A DNA stretch of 22,385 nt from Bacillota bacterium (GTDB lineage: Bacteria > Bacillota > Clostridia > Acetivibrionales > DSM-1351), in assembly GCA_023416275.1 (NCBI GenBank), contig JAEZIB010000195.1, positions 1 to 22,385 on the forward strand, read 5' to 3'. Below are positions 1 to 6,258 of the stretch, piece by piece (position 1 is the first letter of the stretch; every line of letters starts with the position of its first letter). Position numbers and translations under genes: made by a program. The notes beneath the pieces are model-generated. The model saw only the letters and a list, made by a program, of their open reading frames with translations. It was not told the DNA's origin and did not search any database.

Positions 1-160
1 AAGGGGTAGCAAGTAGTACGTTTGTCCCTTCAGGGGCGGCAAAGGTGGCAAAGGCAATAGTAGCTTGAACGAAGTGAAAGCCAGCGTCTTTAGGCGCTGG
101 CCGGTAACAAGCCCTTATAGGGCTAACGCAAGCCACCGTTTTACGGGTGGTCATGACTTA
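1..160 (+). mobile_element. Probable right end / omegaRNA of an IS200/IS605-type element (partial)
   Basis: A markedly GC-rich block stands against AT-rich surroundings and contains consecutive short hairpins: CCC-ttca-GGG near 28-38, GCCAGCG/CGCTGGC at about 82-102, AGCCC/GGGCT at about 111-125 and CCACC/GGTGG at about 133-150, followed by TCATGACTTA. A series of compact hairpins ending in a strong terminal stem-loop is the usual layout of the 3' end of tnpB and its overlapping guide RNA. The frame from position 3 stays open to a TGA at 66-68 and could be the last residues of tnpB, but I recognise no TnpB zinc motif in it. The rest of the element would lie left of the window. This assignment is inferred from structure and composition, not from homology. 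Confidence 0.42.
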
Positions 161-165
161 TGAGC

Positions 166-506
166 CTAACCTAAATTTCACTTTAAACGGTTTAAATAAT
201 TAGCCTACATGTTATATGCCAATTTTAATAAAGGGCTTAAACAACCTATATTAATTAATTTACAAGTCATTTCAATATATAGTAGTTGATTAAACAGGTA
301 TATTAATATACAATTATTAACACTAAATTACTCGTAAGTATAAGTGAGGTATGTATTCTTTTCTTATAATATGGTGAAGGGTAGAGGAGTATTTTACAAA
401 GCTTAACTGATATCAAATTTCATATATTGCCATTGCATATCGGTAAATAGACTACAGCTACTGTATGAGCGACTTAGAAATATTAGCATTATTGATTTAC
501 ATTATA
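166..506. other. AT-rich intergenic stretch, nothing recognised
   Basis: No open frame with a ribosome binding site and no clear RNA gene is visible between the GC-rich block and the promoter of the leucine-rich-repeat gene. Confidence 0.5.
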
Positions 507-535
507 TTGAAAATTATATGTTATAACGATACAAT
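507..535 (+). promoter_or_regulatory. Predicted sigma-A promoter of the leucine-rich-repeat gene
   Basis: TTGAAA (507-512), a 17-base spacer and TACAAT (530-535) match the vegetative consensus well. The start point would fall near 542, just before the GGAAGGG ribosome binding site at 557-563. Confidence 0.55.
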
Positions 536-568
536 AAAGTAAAATGTTGTTTATGTGGAAGGGTAAGA

Positions 569-1768
569 TTGAATAAACGATTACAAGGGTTTATAGCTGG
601 TTTTTTAGTATGCTGTTTTATATTAGGTACTACTGTTTTTTCAGAAGGAGTAACAAAAACTATTAAAGCGGTTTTTAATCAAGTTACTGTAAAAATTGAT
701 GGTAAAGCTGTAAGTGGTGACAATATAACTTATAATAATAATGTATATGTAAGAGCTGACAAGATTAGTGAATCATTAGGTAAGGCTTTTAACTGGGATA
801 AAAAAAAGAATACCATTATAATTAATAATTTAAATTTTGGGAATCAAAGAGATGTTGTTACATTTAAAAACAAAGCTATAGAAGCTAATGTACGACTTAT
901 TCTCAAGAAACAAAATTCAAGTATTTTAAAATCTGATTTACAGAAGGTTACAAGTATTTATATAACTGATACCAAAGTATCATCCTTAGATGATTTAAAG
1001 TATCTTGAAAATTTGAAGGAATTATTTCTATGTAATTGTCAAATTTCAGACATAACAATTCTTAAAGATTTAAAAAAATTACGAACTATTAATATTTCAG
1101 GGAATAATGTTTCTGACATAACACCACTAAGTAGTTTGAATGAACTTACAAATTTATATCTTGATGATAATAAAATATCAGATTTATTGCCAATTAAGCA
1201 ATTAAAAAAATTGCAAAAATTAAGCTTTTACGGTAATGAAATCACTGATATCACACCACTTAAAAGCTTACCAAACCTAAAAGGAAATTCATATTTGATT
1301 GTTGACAATAATAATAAATATTTTTATTTAGGCGATAAGTTTGTACTGATTTTTATAATTGATAACAAAAGATATCTGCTAAATCCTGAAAATCAGAGTT
1401 GTTTTATTGATGATTCAGGTAATGTATATTTAAGAAGCATCATAAGCATTTTAAGAGTCTTTGATAAAGCTTATAGCATAAAACCAAGTGAATCTCCATT
1501 TGTAGACGGAGTGTTAAATACTGATTCTAATAAAAAATATATAACTCAAAAGAAAGTTTATTTGGATGCTACAAAATACTTTAATAATGGAGAAATAAAT
1601 TATCATGAAGAAAAATATCAATATTCGTTCAATCCTGAAGGGCAAACTGGGTGTAAAATATTATTTAATCAATCATACTTCCCTTTCACAACTATTCTTA
1701 AAACATTTAAAATTAATAATTCCATTGATTTGGATTTAAAAAATAAATATATAATATTTACTTTATAA
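569..1768 (+). CDS. Secreted leucine-rich-repeat protein with a copper-amine-oxidase-N-like stalk domain
   Basis: The 399-residue protein starts at TTG, five bases after the ribosome binding site GGAAGGG. Residues 1-26 look like a signal peptide or N-terminal anchor. Residues about 38-88 (VKIDGKAVSGDN...YVRADKISESLG...W) fit the copper amine oxidase N-terminal-like domain, which in clostridia is a common extracellular stalk or substrate-binding fold rather than an oxidase. Residues about 128-240 hold four or five internalin/SDS22-type repeats of roughly 22 residues (pattern LxxLxLxxNxIsDITPL). The tail (about 250-399) is unassigned; its end (YFPFTTILKTF...) hints at a second stalk-like unit. 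A role in surface binding is inferred. It is monocistronic, with its own promoter and a weak terminator-like stem. No LPxTG motif or S-layer domain is seen, so how it is retained at the surface is unclear. Confidence 0.8.
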   Translation: MNKRLQGFIAGFLVCCFILGTTVFSEGVTKTIKAVFNQVTVKIDGKAVSGDNITYNNNVYVRADKISESLGKAFNWDKKKNTIIINNLNFGNQRDVVTFKNKAIEANVRLILKKQNSSILKSDLQKVTSIYITDTKVSSLDDLKYLENLKELFLCNCQISDITILKDLKKLRTINISGNNVSDITPLSSLNELTNLYLDDNKISDLLPIKQLKKLQKLSFYGNEITDITPLKSLPNLKGNSYLIVDNNNKYFYLGDKFVLIFIIDNKRYLLNPENQSCFIDDSGNVYLRSIISILRVFDKAYSIKPSESPFVDGVLNTDSNKKYITQKKVYLDATKYFNNGEINYHEEKYQYSFNPEGQTGCKILFNQSYFPFTTILKTFKINNSIDLDLKNKYIIFTL

Positions 1769-1823
1769 TCATTAACGACTTCTCAGAAACGATGGGAATC
1801 TTTGTTTGTCTACCTAACTGAAA

Positions 1824-1850
1824 TACCCATTATTGTTTTTGGGTAGTTTT
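1824..1850 (+). terminator. Weak terminator-like stem after the leucine-rich-repeat gene
   Basis: TACCCA (1824-1829) pairs with TGGGTA (1840-1845) and is followed by GTTTT. The stem is only 6 bp and the T-run is short, so the call is tentative. Confidence 0.35.
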
Positions 1851-1865
1851 ACGTGAGAATAATTG

Positions 1866-1927
1866 TGCTATAATATCAGTGGATATTACTAATTTTTCTT
1901 CCTAAAAGATAAGGTTAGTCCACTGAT
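1866..1927 (+). promoter_or_regulatory. Extended -10 promoter and nested inverted repeat upstream of the tRNA
   Basis: TGCTATAAT is a perfect extended -10 hexamer (TATAAT 1869-1874). Just downstream, ATCAGTGG (1875-1882) pairs with CCACTGAT (1920-1927), and ACTAA (1888-1892) pairs with TTAGT (1915-1919), giving a nested inverted repeat about 53 bases long. It lies between the promoter and the tRNA body. It could be an operator or a leader fold. Confidence 0.45.
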
Positions 1928-1965
1928 TTATAAATCAAGAGATTTCGCGTAAGCCACTAATATCA

Positions 1966-2040
1966 AGCGTTGTAGTCTAATGGAAAAGACGGTGGATTCC
2001 GGTTCCACTGATACGGGTTCGATTCCTGTTCGGGACGCCA
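1966..2040 (+). tRNA. tRNA-Arg(CCG) body with an unpaired acceptor stem (probably truncated at the 5' end)
   Basis: Every element from base 8 onward is canonical. The D stem is GTCT/AGAC with GG in the loop, and the anticodon stem GTGGA/TCCAC holds loop TTCCGGT (anticodon CCG, 1999-2001). The variable loop has four bases. The T stem ACGGG/CCTGT has loop TTCGATT, then come the 3' acceptor strand TCGGGAC (2030-2036), discriminator G and encoded CCA (2038-2040). The 5' acceptor strand should read close to GTCCCGA, but the DNA reads AGCGTTG, which leaves at most one Watson-Crick and two wobble pairs. An alternative register (GCGTT with GACGC) gives five pairs but breaks the spacing to the T arm. 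The gene is therefore probably cut at the acceptor stem, as expected when an element integrates into a tRNA. It still has a promoter upstream and a terminator downstream. Confidence 0.75.
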
Positions 2041-2058
2041 AAAATGATTATTAAGTAG

Positions 2059-2098
2059 AAAGTGTTAGTATCCGAAAGGGTTTTGACACTTTTTATTT
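2059..2098 (+). terminator. Intrinsic terminator after the tRNA
   Basis: AAAGTGT (2059-2065) pairs with ACACTTT (2086-2092) and is followed by a T-rich run, 19 bases after the encoded CCA. Confidence 0.6.
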
Positions 2099-2327
2099 TT
2101 TGATAAAGTGGCTTTGAAAGTAACGAATCCACCAGACTATAATAGATGTGCTTAAAGTATTGGGTACTATTTTGGTAAGAGTACAGCATTGGATAAAGCA
2201 TAATAGAAAGAATTAATACAAGGTTAGCTCAAAACAGGCTATCCTCTGTTGTTTAGCAATTTTTATTGTAGAAAGTGAGGATATTAATGGTATAATTTTT
2301 ATATTAATTTTACAAAGGAAGTTAATT

Positions 2328-2591
2328 ATGTCTGAATTATGGTTTGTTCTATTCAGTTCAAAAGGAATAAGAAAAAGTGAAAATAAGGTGTATACTGTTT
2401 TGAAAATTTTATATCTTATATATCTTTTGCCATTTATTCTTTTTGCTATTGGTATGGCATTTAAAAGTGGTGCTGGTTCAGGAAATCAAAAGTCAGGGAT
2501 TATAAAAAAAATATTAGTTCATTTTTCTGCAATATTTATGGCACTTTGCTTTTGGATAATAATTATTCAAATCATATCAGAAAAGTTATAA
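2328..2591 (+). CDS. Small two-helix membrane protein, unknown function
   Basis: The 87-residue protein has an ATG start preceded by the ribosome binding site AAGGAAG six bases upstream. There are two hydrophobic segments (about residues 25-45 and 63-83) separated by a basic, Gly/Ser-rich loop (KSGAGSGNQKSGIIKK), which predicts a helical hairpin in the cytoplasmic membrane. I do not recognise the family. It lies alone between the two tRNA-Arg copies, so it may be cargo of a former integrated element. A convincing ribosome binding site and clean hydrophobic periodicity favour a real gene. Confidence 0.6.
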   Translation: MSELWFVLFSSKGIRKSENKVYTVLKILYLIYLLPFILFAIGMAFKSGAGSGNQKSGIIKKILVHFSAIFMALCFWIIIIQIISEKL

Positions 2592-3006
2592 TGATGAGTA
2601 GTGCTTAAAATATATGGAGTCTTATAGTTTATATTTTTAGTATGGATGTTTACTGATTCAAAAGAAAGTAATTGCTGTGTTTAAAACAACGGTTGATGAG
2701 GTTGGAGATAAGATATCAGATAATAAGTAGGATAAATAAAAAAAGCATAAGGTACAAAAAATGTATATTTAATTGTCATTAATCAAGTTTTACATTAAAA
2801 AGACGAGGTGCATTAGGGTAATAATTTAGCATATCCTACATTCTTTTTTTCATGTTCCTGCTACAGTTTGCAACAACCACTCTGAATGAGCAACAAGGGC
2901 AGTGGTAATAGCTGATATCTTGACAAAAAGCCTTCCTGCTTTATACCCATTCGCACGAGGCTTTTACAGTGACAAAGCTGTAATATAGCCTATTTTAATA
3001 AGATAT
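2592..3006. other. Gene-free stretch with several short stems and possible decayed coding DNA
   Basis: No intact gene is seen. One plus-strand frame over about 2655-2730 reads as a short protein-like tail (KKVIAVFKTTVDEVGDKIS) with no start codon, so it may be a decayed gene end. Further on, ACCACT/AGTGGT (about 2876-2904), AAAAAGCC/GGCTTTT (about 2924-2966) and ACAG/CTGT (about 2967-2982) could form successive hairpins before the terminator at 3007. No known riboswitch or T-box motif is recognised. Confidence 0.35.
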
Positions 3007-3051
3007 GCAGTTATAATTTAATATCATAAACTGTTTATAACTGCTTTTTTT
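3007..3051 (+). terminator. Strong intrinsic terminator or attenuator upstream of the AraC-type gene
   Basis: GCAGTTATAA (3007-3016) pairs perfectly with TTATAACTGC (3035-3044) and is followed by seven T. It sits about 70 bases before the regulator start with no gene directly upstream. It therefore either ends an RNA made from 2592-3006 or attenuates the regulator transcript. Confidence 0.6.
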
Positions 3052-3119
3052 ATTAGCAACTGAAGTCAAGAATTAAAATTCTTTATGAAATATAATTTAG
3101 ACATCAGGAGGTGACAAAA

Positions 3120-4025
3120 ATGTATGAGGCGCAAACCATTATGGCAGTACAAAGAATGCAAGAATATATAGATGCAAATATCTTGAAAAAAATTACGCTA
3201 AGAGAATTAGCTAATGTGGCAGGATATTCACCTTGGCATGCTGCAAGATTATTTAAGGAGGCTACAGGTAAAGCTCCCTTTGACTATATTCGAGCATTAA
3301 GACTTACTAAAGCGGCATTGGTACTTCGAGACAGTAATGAAAAAATTATAGATGTAGCAATGGACTTTGTGTTTGATTCTCACGAAGGCTTTACAAGAGC
3401 ATTTTCAAAAGAATTTGGGATGCCACCTAGTAAGTATAGTAAAAGTACACCGCCAATAAAATTGTTTATGCCGAGTAAAGTTTTTGAAACCTACCGAGTA
3501 TTTCGTAAAGGAGAAAAAGTGATGAGCAAAGATAATAATACCAAATCAGTATTTGTACAGGTGATAGAACGGCCTGCAAGAAAGGTTTTATTAATGCGAG
3601 GAAAAAAGGCAACGGATTATTTTGCATACTGTGAAGAAGTAGGCTGTGATGTATGGTCAGTACTAACAAGTGTAAAAGAGGCGATGTATGAGCCTATTGG
3701 AATGTGGCTCCCAAAGCATCTTATAAGAGAAGGAACATCACAATATGTTCAGGGAGTTGAAGTTCCGTTGGATTATGCAAATGAAATACCTGATGGGTAT
3801 GAAATAATAGAATTGCCACCTTGTAAACTAATGATTTTTCAAGGGGAAGCCTATAATGATGATAATTTCATGGAAGAAATCGATGAAGTCTGGAGACATA
3901 TTGAAAAATTTGACCCTACAATTTATGGTTATCAGTGGGCACCGGAGGCTGCACCAAGATTTCAGCTTGCACCGATGGGTTACAGAGGGTACATTGAGGC
4001 GCGTCCTGTTAAAGCAATAAATTAA
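3120..4025 (+). CDS. AraC-family regulator with a GyrI-like effector-binding domain (Rob/SoxS-like plus ligand domain)
   Basis: The start is ATG at 3120, eight bases after AGGAGG. The GTG at 3111 overlaps that ribosome binding site and is rejected. The product has 301 residues. Residues about 8-105 form the tandem helix-turn-helix of the AraC family (LRELANVAGYSPWHAARLFKEATGKAPFDYIRALRLTKAA... DVAMDFVFDSHEGFTRAFSKEFGMPPSKY). Residues about 140-298 match the GyrI-like/SRPBCC effector fold (FVQVIERPARKVLLMRGKKATDYF..., ending APMGYRGYIEARPVKA). Proteins of this architecture sense small hydrophobic or cationic compounds and often control efflux or detoxification genes. No obvious target gene is adjacent. 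The gene lies between the two tRNA-Arg copies. Confidence 0.85.
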   Translation: MYEAQTIMAVQRMQEYIDANILKKITLRELANVAGYSPWHAARLFKEATGKAPFDYIRALRLTKAALVLRDSNEKIIDVAMDFVFDSHEGFTRAFSKEFGMPPSKYSKSTPPIKLFMPSKVFETYRVFRKGEKVMSKDNNTKSVFVQVIERPARKVLLMRGKKATDYFAYCEEVGCDVWSVLTSVKEAMYEPIGMWLPKHLIREGTSQYVQGVEVPLDYANEIPDGYEIIELPPCKLMIFQGEAYNDDNFMEEIDEVWRHIEKFDPTIYGYQWAPEAAPRFQLAPMGYRGYIEARPVKAIN

Positions 4026-4031
4026 GTTACC

Positions 4032-4069
4032 CAACTTTCTGAACACTGAGACTTTTTGTGTGAAAGTTG
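4032..4069 (+). terminator. Terminator-like inverted repeat after the AraC-type gene
   Basis: CAACTTTC (4032-4039) pairs with GAAAGTTG (4062-4069), seven bases after the stop codon. There is no good T-run, so termination is uncertain. Confidence 0.35.
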
Positions 4070-4099
4070 TGTTAGTTTATATAAATGTTCATAAATCAG

Positions 4100-4163
4100 G
4101 TCGAGGTTTCTAAAGGATTAACACGTACTCCAGTTCCACTGATACGGGTTGGATTCCTGTCTG
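4100..4163 (+). pseudogene. Degenerate second copy of tRNA-Arg(CCG)
   Basis: Bases 4133-4160 match 2002-2029 of the tRNA-Arg body at 27 of 28 positions, covering the end of the anticodon arm, the variable loop and the T arm. The single difference changes the T loop TTCGATT to TTGGATT. Similarity continues more weakly upstream (TTCTAAAGG against GTCTAATGG of the D arm), and GTCGAG near 4100 may be a remnant of the missing 5' acceptor strand. The 3' acceptor strand and CCA are lost. It has the same orientation as the upstream copy, about 2.1 kb away. I read it as a dead tRNA copy or attachment-site relic. Confidence 0.7.
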
Positions 4164-4179
4164 AAAAGCTAGAAATCAA

Positions 4180-4229
4180 AAGGGGACATTCCGCAGCAAG
4201 CCTGATTGGCAGAGTAGCAGTGTCCCTTT
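4180..4229. repeat. REP/MITE-like hairpin between the pseudo-tRNA and the radical SAM gene
   Basis: AAGGGGACA (4180-4188) pairs with TGTCCCTTT (4221-4229), including one G-T pair, around a 32-base loop. The loop is GC-richer than its surroundings and has a small internal CTG/CAG stem. Paired GGGGACA/TGTCCC ends resemble REP-type palindromes mobilised by HUH transposases, but no transposase is present here. Confidence 0.4.
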
Positions 4230-4308
4230 ACCTGGAAAAGCTCGAAAATAAAGTTTATACGAGCATGGTGCATTTTCGAGCCACAAAAACCACAAGTGGT
4301 TATACAAG

Positions 4309-5427
4309 TCATATTTTACGCATACTGTTTAATGACGGTAATCCAGCTAAATGCTCGACGAAAGAGGGTCCTAGCTTGTTTTCTAGTTCTTTAAAAGCAT
4401 TTAATGAGACCTGTAAAGCCGCTTTTTCGGATGAACATAGAAATGCCCCAACGCTGTTATAGCCTCCCGTCGAAAAATAATTAGTACACCCGCAGTTATT
4501 CATACAATAATCTTTTAATCCACAGGTAATACATTCATTGTTAATGCTTTTTTGAGTAAATTTGCTGCACTTCATTTTATCCATATTCACTCCGGTATTA
4601 ATATTCCCTATACAGTGCATATCGCCGGTACCTGAACCTATTAATCGCTCACACGGGTATATGTTCCCTTCGGGTGTAAATGCGAATTCCTTTCTGCCCA
4701 TATGGCAACGCTCCTCAGGTTTGTACCCTCCTCTTAAAATGACAGTAATCTTTCCATCTATCAGACTTATGAAAACAGGATCATTATCAATATACTGCCG
4801 CATAAATATACTTGATACCTTCTCATATATATTGTAAAGGTTTTCAGTGTCCTTAACGGACCATTTAGCTGAAAAATCAGGGTTCAGGTAAATCTGTCTT
4901 ACTCCAAGGGAGATGAAATACTCAACTACGACAGGCAGATATACATAACTATCAGGTGTATATACTGCGTTTACAAGCATTACTGGTAGTGATTGTGTAA
5001 AATTCCTAATATTGCTTTCAACTAACTTAGAACACGTAGTGCCATCTGCATACCGTCTATGCATATCCTGTAAAAAGTCTGGTCCGTCACAGCTTATACA
5101 AAAGCCAACATTGTTCTCTTTTATAAAGTCTACGATATCTTTAGAAAAAAATGTGCCGTTTGAAACTATATCAAATTGTACGTTATAATCCTGATATGAT
5201 GAGTGATTTTTTACCAGTCCTGTTATTGTTTTTATTAATTCAAATTCAGTAAACGGTTCTCCGCCAAAGAAGCCTATGTCAATTTTTTCACCTTTAGGAG
5301 TATTATTAAAAATAAAGTCTACTATACTTTTTGCGGTTTCGAGTGACATACTTTCGTTTCTTTTTCCTATATAGCAATATGAACATGCAAGATTGCATTT
5401 TTGCGTAATGCATAGTGTATATTTCAT
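4309..5427 (-). CDS. Radical SAM/SPASM enzyme, candidate peptide maturase
   Basis: The 372-residue enzyme has the radical SAM cluster motif CxxxCxxC at C11, C15 and C18 (KCNLACSYCY) and the SAM-binding GGEP at 55-58. Its C-terminal SPASM-type region is Cys-rich: C241, C259, C272, C287, then C299-x2-C302-x5-C308-x3-C312, C314 and C331, enough for two auxiliary 4Fe-4S clusters. This architecture is shared by sulfatase-maturating enzymes and by maturases of ribosomally made peptides that form thioether or carbon-carbon links. No sulfatase is nearby. The gene directly upstream, 71 bases away and in the same operon, encodes a small Cys-free protein, the natural candidate substrate. The start is ATG at 5427 after the ribosome binding site AAGGAAGG. 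Cytoplasmic and oxygen-sensitive by family. The product of the reaction cannot be read from sequence. Confidence 0.88.
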   Translation of the reverse strand: MKYTLCITQKCNLACSYCYIGKRNESMSLETAKSIVDFIFNNTPKGEKIDIGFFGGEPFTEFELIKTITGLVKNHSSYQDYNVQFDIVSNGTFFSKDIVDFIKENNVGFCISCDGPDFLQDMHRRYADGTTCSKLVESNIRNFTQSLPVMLVNAVYTPDSYVYLPVVVEYFISLGVRQIYLNPDFSAKWSVKDTENLYNIYEKVSSIFMRQYIDNDPVFISLIDGKITVILRGGYKPEERCHMGRKEFAFTPEGNIYPCERLIGSGTGDMHCIGNINTGVNMDKMKCSKFTQKSINNECITCGLKDYCMNNCGCTNYFSTGGYNSVGAFLCSSEKAALQVSLNAFKELENKLGPSFVEHLAGLPSLNSMRKI

Positions 5428-5462
5428 GGCATACCTTCCTTTGTTCTTTGAGGTAAATATAG

Positions 5463-5489
5463 GGGCAGGCTGGAGAACCAGACCTGCCC
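5463..5489 (-). promoter_or_regulatory. Intercistronic GC-rich hairpin between the small protein and the radical SAM gene
   Basis: GGGCAGG/CCTGCCC plus CTGG/CCAG form an 11-bp stem with one bulged A and a tetraloop, 10 bases beyond the stop of the upstream gene. There is no T-run, so it is more likely an RNA-stabilising or partial-termination element that raises expression of the first gene over the second. That arrangement is frequent between precursor peptides and their maturases. Confidence 0.6.
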
Positions 5490-5498
5490 GATATAGAA

Positions 5499-5885
5499 TT
5501 AAACTATGCTTTCCATTGCTCCTGATAATTCCATAAGTTGTTCATAATTAATAGAATTTGCTTTTGCAAGCTTCTGTTGAAATTCGCCGATTATTGTTTT
5601 GGAAAACTCTTTCCATTGTAGCTCGTCAAGAAGAAATATTTTGCCGTCATAATGTAAATGGGGTACTCTCATTCCTCCATTTTTAAGTTCCTTGCGATTT
5701 TCCTGTACTTTTTTTGATAAATTTGCTTCTTTAAGTACTATTCCTGTAGAAAGATGATGATTGGATAATTCCTCTAGCTTATGGGCATTTATGTATTTAC
5801 TTACAACCTTTGCGTTCTTAGCCCAAAAAGCAATCTTTCCTCCATTTTTAAGGACAACTTCTTCGTAAACATTTCCAAATGGCAT
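5499..5885 (-). CDS. Cys-free 128-residue protein, candidate radical SAM substrate; function unknown
   Basis: The start is ATG at 5885 with AGGAGG seven bases upstream, which is a strong site. The protein has no cysteine and no signal peptide. The N-terminal half is basic and helical, followed by a central motif GGMRVPHLHYDGKIFLLDE (about residues 70-88). The end is helical (QWKEFSKTIIGEFQQKLAKA...YEQLMELSGAMESIV). It is the first gene of a two-gene unit with the radical SAM/SPASM enzyme, separated by a stable hairpin. I do not recognise the family by name. The lack of Cys argues against a thioether peptide. Modification at Trp, Tyr, His or another residue, or a role as a peptide chaperone/recognition partner, are both possible. 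Confidence 0.75.
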   Translation of the reverse strand: MPFGNVYEEVVLKNGGKIAFWAKNAKVVSKYINAHKLEELSNHHLSTGIVLKEANLSKKVQENRKELKNGGMRVPHLHYDGKIFLLDELQWKEFSKTIIGEFQQKLAKANSINYEQLMELSGAMESIV

Positions 5886-5946
5886 AATCTAACCTCCTGT
5901 TTATGAATTTAAAAAGTCTGCTAAAACGTATTACTATATACAACAT

Positions 5947-5975
5947 ATAATACCATTTAAGGAATTAAATCGCAA
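5947..5975 (-). promoter_or_regulatory. Predicted sigma-A promoter of the small protein / radical SAM operon
   Basis: Read on the minus strand, TTGCGA (5975-5970), a 17-base spacer and TATTAT (5952-5947) lie about 62 bases upstream of the start codon. The leader between them is AT-rich with no obvious riboswitch. Confidence 0.5.
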
Positions 5976-6258
5976 GTATAATAATAATATTACAATATAT
6001 CACAAAATGGAAATTAAATTCCTGCTGTGTGAGACTTAGTCAGTTTAATATGTGATTTATTATAAAAAGATAGCATTTTTTAAGAAAAATTCTTGAAGAT
6101 TGTTATCTTTATTTTTAAAGGTTTTACAAAAGTCAATTTTGGATTTAGACTAAAAGGGTACTTATATAATCAAAAAATTTCAGTCGCCTTTGTAGACTAT
6201 TTTCAATAAAAGATGGTAAAATAAAAAAATAATTAATAACTAAACGAGGAACTAAACA
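5976..6258. other. AT-rich region upstream of dusB, no gene seen
   Basis: Together with 5886-5975 this separates two divergent units. It must carry the dusB promoter, but I see no hexamer pair good enough to call. No structured RNA was recognised. Confidence 0.4.

Noticed and set aside
1977..2201. 74-residue minus-strand frame over the tRNA
   Set aside because: It is the antisense of the tRNA body and its terminator, has no ribosome binding site, and its end (PNRNRTRISGTG) is the familiar translation of an antisense tRNA.
2592..2730. Frame ending KKVIAVFKTTVDEVGDKIS as a gene
   Set aside because: It has no start codon or ribosome binding site and is too short; kept only as a possible decayed gene end.
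4085..4462. 125-residue plus-strand frame
   Set aside because: It crosses the pseudo-tRNA and the hairpin and then runs antisense to the end of the radical SAM gene; it has no ribosome binding site.
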